Source: Paraglomus occultum (Eukaryota > Glomeromycota > Glomeromycetes > Paraglomerales > Paraglomeraceae). Taken from it: DNA of 31,476 nucleotides. The notes under the pieces are model-generated. The model saw only the letters and a program-made list of their open reading frames with translations. It was not told the DNA's origin and searched no databases. The position numbers were made by a program, and so were the translations under genes. Location: assembly GCA_910592205.1 (NCBI GenBank), contig CAJVPJ010000264.1, forward strand, positions 1 to 31,476, given 5' to 3'. Position 1 is the stretch's first letter; each line of letters opens with the position of its first letter. Below are positions 10,766 to 18,372 of the stretch, piece by piece.

Positions 10766-11145
10766 CTAACTCGCTTCCTTTGCCCCAACAGCTTTGACCA
10801 GATAAACAATTGCTAGTCGAAAATACACAATAATGGGTGGATTAATAATAAGTTCGACAATATCCTTCGCGCTTGGACGCGCATCGGGATCAGCATCGCA
10901 ACACTTCTCAGCAAGCTTCTTGTATTTCTCTGGTGCGGAATCAGGCATCGATAGTCGTAGTCCTCCCATAATACCACATATTAAATCTCTATCAAATTGC
11001 CTATCTCTAAAAGTGGGCTTGAATCGAATTGTGTGTCGTGCGTTATTATGCACGAATAATAAGATAATAAGTGTATAGAAACCGATCTCGAACAATCGAT
11101 ACTTACAAGACAGCAGGCTGTGCCGAGATGAAGTGACAAATTTTG
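10766..11145 (-). pseudogene. Relic of a glomeromycete-type protein kinase C-lobe
   Basis: Two exon pieces on the minus strand, about 11145-11107 and 11006-10766, are joined by a clean 100-nt intron (donor GTAAGT, acceptor TTTTAG). They encode a degraded version of the kinase stretch usually read as E-x-SSGQPAF (here HFISAQPAVL), then DRQFDRDLICGIMGGLR and EKYKKLAEKCCDADPDARPS, followed by AKDI. The spacing and the terminal RPSA-DI motif match the end of tyrosine-kinase-like domains in the large Rhizophagus kinase family. Nothing resembling DFG, HRD or the glycine loop was found to the right, and the sequence before HFIS is not kinase-like. I read it as a truncated remnant. An alternative is that the N-lobe exons are too diverged to recognise by eye. 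Confidence 0.65.
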
Positions 11146-12389
11146 TGTGCGGTTGCTTTATTGATGACTTGTTTTGAAAGCGCCTGCGTACATTATTGTA
11201 TGCGGCGGATACCAGGTTTTGAATGATTAATTCTTAGGAGGGCTGTCGAATTGCTGTGTGCGGTGAGATTATCAAAAGCTAAATTTTAGTTGTTAAAATG
11301 ATGAATCATACACAGTGGTTTATTGGTCGAAATGGGGAGATATTTTCCCGAACGGTTGGCGCATACGTTGAGGAAATGTTTCTTTTTTTGATTTACAGTA
11401 CACAACTAATTGTTTTGTTTAATGCTAAACCCAAAAATTAATACCCGATTTATAACTGTTTTAGACATGCATTGAAAAATTTTACATAGCCCCCTCATTA
11501 ACGGAATAATATTTTAACTTAAACAAATAAAAATCAAGTCACAGCAGTTTTGCAATAATAATAAGTTTATTGGATCGAAGAAGTATCAACCTTTGAACGA
11601 TTATTTAAACTCGGTGTCATACATCGTCTATACTACAAACGCCTTTTTTTGTGCTGAACATAAGGTCTTATAATCGCAGTCTTTCTAAACTGGACACTTT
11701 TCATGCATCGATAGGCGAATGTTCAGCAACTTGCTTACTAGTCGGTGAAGAGCTCACATCAAAGTGTCAATTCAGAGTATAATTATAATAACTGAATACT
11801 TTTTATGCCCTGCTATCAATCGTCAAAGATTACGCCAAGGCATCGATAAAAAATACTAGGCAACTTGCTTATTACTCACTAGCTTTTTTACATCAAAGTA
11901 TCGGTATCAAAAATAAAGAACAAAGACAATGATAACATAATTCCAATAATAAATAACGGTTATAAATAAAGCCACACCAGGGAAGTAGTTCTGCTTCCAG
12001 TTTTACCTTTCAATTTATAATTACGTCACTTCTGTATTCCACTTCCCTCTCAGGCATCTACTCGCAAACTATCACTATTTATAATCAAGTAATCAAGTTG
12101 GGTGTTTGAAATCTAAGTTATACAAATGAGTCATAAATACACTCGTTTCACCAATTTGTACCCGATCCAAAATACTCGGGGTGCATTTTGACCAATCAAA
12201 TAATTCTGTAGGAAACAGCAAAATCAGCTGTTTACAAGGATTTTAATTTTGTCAAAATTTTCTCCTCAATTGCTATTTTTTGATTCTAATGCTTTCAAGA
12301 AAAAATTTCACTAAACATAAGCTTTTTGACATATTAGTATTTCAGCCTTATTATTATTATTATTATCAAGAGTAAATAACAAGAATTTG
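11146..12389. other. AT-rich intergenic region
   Basis: No gene seen. It contains an imperfect direct repeat (listed separately) and a run of TTA triplets around 12349-12366. Confidence 0.5.
11705..11901 (+). repeat. Imperfect direct repeat, two copies about 135 bp apart
   Basis: The segments 11705-11768 and 11840-11901 share, in order, GCATCGATA, CAACTTGCTTA and ACATCAAAGT with similar spacing, suggesting an old local duplication. No function is evident. Confidence 0.45.
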
Positions 12390-13440
12390 ATCTGAGCTTT
12401 TACTTTTTCCAAAGCTGTTGCTCATTTATCTCCTATTGCATTCAGTGCTAAATTTAGATATCAGAGCCTTTACTAATGCTGTTGCTCTTGTATTCTCCTA
12501 TTACTATTTTCAGTATTTAGAGATATTAAACAAAGGTTTGCTACTACTACCAGAGCTTTTGCAAAAAAAAGCTGCTCCTACTACTACATGCACATGTGGT
12601 TTATTTAATTTCTATTTAAATTAGAGATACCAAACAAGAATTTGATTCCAAAGCTTTTGCAAAAGCTGTTGTTCCTGCATCCCCTATGTTATTGAAATTT
12701 AAATTTAGAGATGTTAAACAAGAATTTGATTCCAAAGCCTTTGCCCTATTTTATTGAAATTTAAATTTAGAGATGTGATTCCAAAGCTTTTGCCAAAGAT
12801 GTTGCTCCTGCATCTCCTATAAAATTTTGAATCAAATTTAGAGATGTCAAACAAGAATTTAATTCCAGAGCCTTTGTCAAAGCTGTTGCTCCTGTATCCC
12901 CTATGTTATTGAAATTTAAATTTAGAGCTGTCAAACAAAAATTTGATTCCAAAGCTTTTGCCAAAACTGTTGCTCCTGTATCTCCTATTACTATGTTACT
13001 GTAATATAGCTCTAGAGATGTCAAATAAGAATTTGATTCCAGAGCCTTTGCCAAAGCTGTTGCTCCTGTTTCTTGTATTTATTATAAGCTAAGTTTAAAG
13101 ATGTCAAACAAGAATTTGATTCCAGAGCCTTTGCTAAAGCTGTTGCTCCTGCATTACCTATTTTATTCCAATATAAACTTAGAGATATCAAATAGGAATT
13201 TGACTCCAGAGCTTTTGCCAAAGCCATTGCTCCTGTTTCTCGTATCTTATTCTGTTCCAGATTTAGTATTGAAGAAGAACTTGATTCCAGAGCTGTTGCT
13301 CCTGTATTAATGTATCCAATTTCATTATAAATTTCATCTAAAGATGTTAGAGTGGAATGGCTCTTTAGAGCCTCTGCTAAAGCTGTTGCCCCTGTGTCTC
13401 CAATGTCACACTGACTCAGATCTAATGTGTGAACTAATGA
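12390..13440 (-). repeat. Degenerate tandem LRR-coding repeats, about 84 bp period
   Basis: About a dozen units, each containing a version of GATTCCAGAGCCTTTGCCAA followed by AGCTGTTGCTCCTG (plus-strand view). These encode the LRR array of the kinase pseudogene. Units left of 12767 have lost the frame by small indels, so decay is strongest at the 3' end of the gene. Confidence 0.75.
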
Positions 13441-14649
13441 CTGAGTTAGCAATGATTTTAGTACATTATGTACTTTTTTACATGTTGGCTGTTTCTCAGA
13501 ATTTTTATCCCAACATTCTAAATATAGCTTGATATAATATTCAGATGCTCCAGGAAATGAACGACTATGAGAATCATTTAATATTAAGAAAACTTCACAA
13601 TTTGTGGTGAGCCCTTGACATGGAGGTTTCCCACTTGACATCTCCCAAAGTATTACTCCAAGACTGAAAATATCTGATTTTTTCCCACATCTATAAGAAC
13701 TGTCCTTAAAAGATAATGGATCAACATATTAATATTAATATACTAATACTGTATTTTCTTCACCTGTTGATGTAGACATAATTTGTTTGAGGGCACTGGA
13801 CAGCCCAAAGTCAGTTATTTTTGCAGTACCTTCATAAATAAGAATATTTTTTGAACACTATTATCCATGCATATAATTAATAATATGCATCAAGATCAGT
13901 GCATTAGTTTGATTATTGTCACACTTATTTTATGAATATGATAGTTAAGTAAACATGCTGTGTATATTAATATGTAATTAATACATACCAAGTTTTTGTG
14001 AACAATGTCAAGACTATGTAAATACATTAATCCATCAGTAATTTCCACACCCAGCTTGTACTTATCACTCCATGTCAACTCAGGGAAGTGTTTCTGCAGA
14101 TGTTCACACAAAGTTCCACTATCTGCATATTCAAATATCATGCAGTAATGACCAGATGGATCTGTTATAATTGTATTTTATTTAGTTAAAAGAGAAAAGA
14201 CCTTATAATTACACTTAAGTATGCAGTAATAATATCCAATATCATTTAATATCAATATTAATATACCTTTACATATTCCTAAGAACTGTATAATGATTGG
14301 ATGATCCTCCACCTGCTTATGGGTTTTCAACTATTTATATTTACATAATTCAGTTAACCAGTATGCAACAATGAGGGTAGATGAACGAGTAGTTAATAAG
14401 TTGCCACCTCTTTGACAAACTTTTTATATAATTCTTCTTCACGACCATAACGGTTGAGAAACAAAGGTTTTATAGCGACTGATACTCCCGATTGCTTTAT
14501 CTTGGCTTTGTATACAACACCATATCCACCGTGCCCGAGAAGTGTACGATCTAAAAGGTCCTCCTCTAAATATTGTTCGATAAATCCTTCCTTGACGCTG
14601 TTAGCTAGCCATTCTCTGTATATGTCGTTAGGCAGTTGAACGCGGACAT
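12390..14649 (-). pseudogene. Protein kinase fused to RI-type leucine-rich repeats, with multiple lesions
   Basis: Exons 14649-14408, 14330-14267, 14161-13989 and 13857 leftward. Exons 2 and 3 match the kinase-Sel1 gene in length (64 nt each; 173 against 176 nt). The kinase has a glycine loop LGHGGYGVV, VAIK lysine, DFG and KKSDIFSLGVILWEMSSGKP. The catalytic loop reads VHKNL, with Asn where the proton-acceptor Asp should be. A C-terminal array of about 28-residue repeats follows (consensus GDTGATALAKALESNSCLTS then LNL), the ribonuclease-inhibitor/NLR type of LRR. Lesions: the ATG at 14649 is out of frame with the kinase; two TAA codons (13737-13735 and 13731-13729) come from a TAATAT expansion; a frameshift lies near 13080 within the LRRs; a deletion creates the stop at 12767; and further decayed LRR units run on to about 12390. 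A 39-nt intron could remove the TAA pair in frame, but it would be shorter than any other intron here. Confidence 0.75.
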
Positions 14650-14720
14650 ATTTTTAATGTAGTAGTTGACCAGCTCAAATTCTTGTAATGTAACACAACA
14701 AAAAAACCAATCACAAACCT

Positions 14721-14765
<45 letters not shown>

Positions 14766-16078
14766 AAGATTAGCGCCACGCGCGCCCGCCGCCATGCATA
14801 GGACGTCTTATAGATCAATTTAACTGGAGTACATGTGTCAATATACGTTCAACGTATAAGTAGTAGCTGATATTAGAAGCACCTCTTTTGATGACCGTTA
14901 CTTGTTCGGCATGGGTTCACGATAATACGTTATTGAGGTGACTTATGCAGAGATTATATAGACTACACTTCATTGCGCAGATTTCTTGTGAATTGACACC
15001 ACTATAGGACGATGTTTGGTTTAATTACGCTTGCTTCTGTATCAAAGAGATTTCATTTTGATAATCCATAGGACGACCGGAGAATGATCTATACTCTACT
15101 TTAAAGTATTAGTAGACAAAATCAAATCTCCTCGGTAATTTGGGGAACCTGCAGTTTACAGCTTGCAAAATTATTGGAGTGGCCAGGGTATTTTGAGATT
15201 AAAGAAGTATATTGTTTCATTATATAAATGTACAAGGAAAGGTTAGTATGATAACGTTAGCTAGCGAAAACCACTGATTATATAGCCCCCATCAATTTGC
15301 AATAGTTGTGTTGTCGCTAATAAGCAGCAACAGTCCAAGATCGCCCGATGTGTTCTTGCTGTTGGATTACCAAAAGACGATTCTGACATCCATCTTGGAT
15401 ATTGAGATCAGTGATTGCATTGTTACCATTCGTCTTACAGTTGTTACGTTGTCACACATGTTATAACCGTGAATATTATTGCATTAAATGATATTAATAT
15501 TGAAGGTTGTCATTATGACGGATTTTTTGCAAGTTAGCATAAGTTAGTTAGCATAAGGTACATTTCCAACGCTACCATTATGCATATAAACCAACTCTTT
15601 TTGATGTTTCCCCAATGCGTATTCGTCCGTCAAGTTGTTCTTTCCCTTATTTTTTTCGCACTAAAAATCCAGCGCAAGGATCAACATAAAAAAATACGAT
15701 AAATGGGTATTTGAAGGTTAATAGTATACTATACCCGCCCACCACCCTTTGCTGCACACATTCTGTGCGATAATAAATAATGGTTGTACGAAAAATTTCG
15801 ATTTTATTAATACTGTTAACTCCTTACCAAAAATATCGCACCTTTCTTTAGTCTAGAAATAATTCAAACGTGAGAAATATATGACAATTAATAGTCATCC
15901 AACTTGCGTGTACGAGAAATTGTACTACCCTGATTAGCATTTTATTGATTACCCCGACTACAATAAAACGTTATACAACTCGTCGTCAACCCTTTCTTAT
16001 TTCTCTTTAGTTAGCTTTCACTTATCACTTATAAACAAATTCAACGTGAAGAAAAATAATCAATAAACTAAAAAAAAA
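14650..16078. other. Intergenic region with a long poly(A) tract
   Basis: Starts at the broken 5' end of the kinase-LRR pseudogene. It holds an uninterrupted run of 43 A at 14722-14764, followed at once by a short GC-rich patch (CGCCACGCGCGCCCGCCGCC). Nothing else is recognisable up to the Helitron-like relic. Confidence 0.5.
14722..14764 (+). repeat. Homopolymer A43
   Basis: Forty-three consecutive A residues on the plus strand. It may be a poly(dA:dT) promoter tract for the minus-strand kinase gene, the tail of a retroposed sequence, or slippage. No target-site duplication was identified. Confidence 0.9.
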
Positions 16079-17090
16079 ATGTCTCAGGTCATCGATATAT
16101 TTACCCTTGATAGTCTCGAAAACAGCGAAATTTTTCTCAGATCGCTATCTATCAATAATGGCAATCGCTCTTTTCCGACCCGAGATGCCAATTACCCAGG
16201 CTTTTGATGGTTCAACAATCCAATATTGGCGTTCTTCCAATGAATTTAAAAATATTACGTTAATTTTACGAAGAATATTATGCATAGTTTCCATGCTTCC
16301 CTGCTCTTACTGCTCACGCTTGCTATACCCGCAATCTGTAAAATGGATAAATAACGTTACATATCCATTGGAAATGTCTTCACCAAGAATAAACCTTACA
16401 GTCAATCCACGCAATCCAACAAAAATTGTAGTTTGCGTTGGATGTAAATCGAATTCTAATAACAGAACATGGTTTTAATACATTCGATGTATTCACGATG
16501 TACCATATGCCAAAAGAAAATATCTTTCCCCTATCTATTTACATACCAGTCTAGGTCGTTCTTCTGGTACAAATCCTTTTGCCGAACATCGATCGCTCAC
16601 TGGTCAAATGGGATATTCCAAAACAGAAAAACATTTTCACTCTACTCAGGTATTATTGGGGCTTTTCTGCAAACTGCTGATTTATCTGCTCCTGACTATT
16701 GCTGGTATCATCCATCATTATGTTGTGCTTGTGATTGGCTCCAATAAAATAATCTCTATCTATCTGCTTGCCATTCCATTGCTTCGCATTTGCTCGCACA
16801 TAATTCCCAAACATCTCCTACCGTCTGGCTGCAGGCAACCCACGCATCAGATAGTAATAATGAATTTATTACTCCCGTAAATTTATCAGATATAGTTGTA
16901 CCATCGTATGACTTCCCTGATGAAATACATAATGAAGATGCTCATTACTTTCGTTTAGCTATAGATTTTTCCAAGGAGTCAAATACCTAATGATCCTGAA
17001 CTAGAGGCCGTTTTATTCCCCGATTTATTCCCAGATGGTCGTGGATTTTATGGTGACTTATGTAACCGTTTGAATTCGTACGATATTTAA
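16079..17090 (+). pseudogene. Decayed Helitron-type transposon ORF, N-terminal part
   Basis: Fragments of one protein appear in shifting frames. An A-rich leader and ATG at 16079 open a 42-codon frame that soon stops. A second frame gives SLTGQMGYSKTEKHFHS (about 16590-16645). Another gives LYSGIIGAFLQTADLSAPDY and, after a TAA (16745-16747), ITPVNLSDIVVPSYDFPDEI and HNEDAHYFRLA (to about 16980). A further shift gives NDPELEAVLFPDLFPDGRGF (about 16992-17051), ending in a stop at 17088-17090. The F-P-x-L-F-P-x-G-x-G box is typical of the region just before the Helitron helicase-like domain. The Rep catalytic motif and helicase are absent, so this is a 5' fragment. The family call rests mainly on that box. 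Confidence 0.5.
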
Positions 17091-17284
17091 TCTGTGTTAA
17101 TAATCTGTGTTAAATTGCGTGTTTAATTGACCAAATTCGAATAGTATTTACTTCTGATCTCAAATTGTAAAAATCAGACGTTTAGTTCATTACATGTTAA
17201 GATGTGCCTCAATTGAGTACCTGTCTCAAGCAACTGAGTGTCTGGGTTCAGAACTGATAAGTTCCAACTCGGCCACAAGATATA

Positions 17285-17747
17285 CATCCCCCTATCAAAA
17301 GTATAAATACGGTACAAGATTTTACCAGTAAATTATAAAATATCGAAAGTTTCAAATCGTTAACTCTCCACATCTTCTTGAACAAGCACCAATAAAATTT
17401 ATATCATTTTAAAGCTAAGTAACTGTAGTTTTAATTGAAATATACCAGCAATTTTAAGATATTATCAATTGCTGTCTATACTCTCAACAAAAAGTAAAGA
17501 TACGATTTATGTCGATCATTTAATATTAATTAAGCGTAAAACTTTCATCTCCTTCTCACATGCAACAGCAATGTCTTGAAAATGACTAATATCTCTCACT
17601 TAAAACTACAGTTATCTGGCTTTAAAATAATATAAATTTACTGGTGCTTATTCGAGAAGATTTGGAGAGTTAGCGATTTGAAAATTTCATTATTTTATGT
17701 TTTACTAGCAAAATCTTGTACTGTATTTATACTTTTGGCAGGGAGTG
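17285..17747. mobile_element. Foldback MITE, Tc1/mariner-like, about 463 bp
   Basis: The left arm (17285 to about 17480) and the reverse complement of the right arm (about 17560-17747) are similar over nearly 190 bp. They share, in the same order, CAAAAGTATAAATAC, GTACAAGATTTT, TTCAAATCG, TAACTCTCCA, AAGCACCA, TTTTAAAG and AACTGTAGTTTTAA. The outer ends read CATCCCCCTATCAAAAG and CACTCCCTGCCAAAAG, like Tc1/mariner termini. Both ends abut TA (17283-17284 and 17748-17749), the expected target-site duplication. No transposase is encoded, so the element depends on a partner elsewhere. The transcript could fold into a long hairpin. Confidence 0.85.
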
Positions 17748-17999
17748 TATATGAAGAAGTAGGTCCTTCCTTATAAGTTATAGTCACCTACATCCTCCTG
17801 TTCCACACTGGCCTTCTCCCTCTCAAATTGCAACCATTATTCTACACTAGTACTAGACTTCCACCATGTAAGGCCTTCCTGCTGGCCACTTCTTTATTTC
17901 ACCTCTGACTTGTCATGTTAAAACTAGCTTTAGCGAGCCTGTAGCAGGATATCGTAGCTTGGAAATAAAGTCGTATAAATATTGTATATGAAGAAGTAG
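17747..17999. repeat. 221-bp segment bounded by 16-bp direct repeats
   Basis: GTATATGAAGAAGTAG occurs at 17747-17762 and again at 17984-17999. The 221 bp between them has no open frame and a different texture, with many CT-rich and GG-rich words. The repeats could be a target-site duplication of a SINE- or LINE-type insertion, or a tandem duplication. I found no clear pol III box or A-tail. The left copy starts at the end of the MITE, so its first bases overlap the MITE target site. Confidence 0.5.
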
Positions 18000-18372
18000 A
18001 GAATAAATTTATCCAGCATTCAATTTACACATTTATAGCCTACTGTCTTCAATATGGTGAAACTAAATCAATTAATGTATTTATGTTTTAATAACAAGAA
18101 AACAACAAAATTTTATTTTAATTTATAACCTAAGTCGCTTAACTGAAAATAAATTCTTATTTCAAACATACTATATCAGAGAGAAAAACTGCAAACAAAC
18201 TACATTATATATTAAGTACATCATTTTGGAAGCAATTTTTCATGTGAACTATATGTATAAAAAAAACAAAAAGTACTGCATTGCAATACCACAACTATTG
18301 TAAATCCAAGTTTTCCTAGTACTAGTGCTCTGGTTTCATTATTTAATATTTGATGCAAGTTAAATGTTTATT
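18000..18372. other. 3' flank of the kinase-Sel1 gene
   Basis: AT-rich sequence after the stop codon of the minus-strand kinase-Sel1 gene, expected to hold its 3' UTR and poly(A) site. No other feature is seen. Confidence 0.5.

Noticed and set aside
12390-13440. Regular repeats that could suggest a CRISPR array
   Set aside because: The 84-bp units are coding and vary along their whole length, with no conserved repeat alternating with unique spacers. The genome is eukaryotic.
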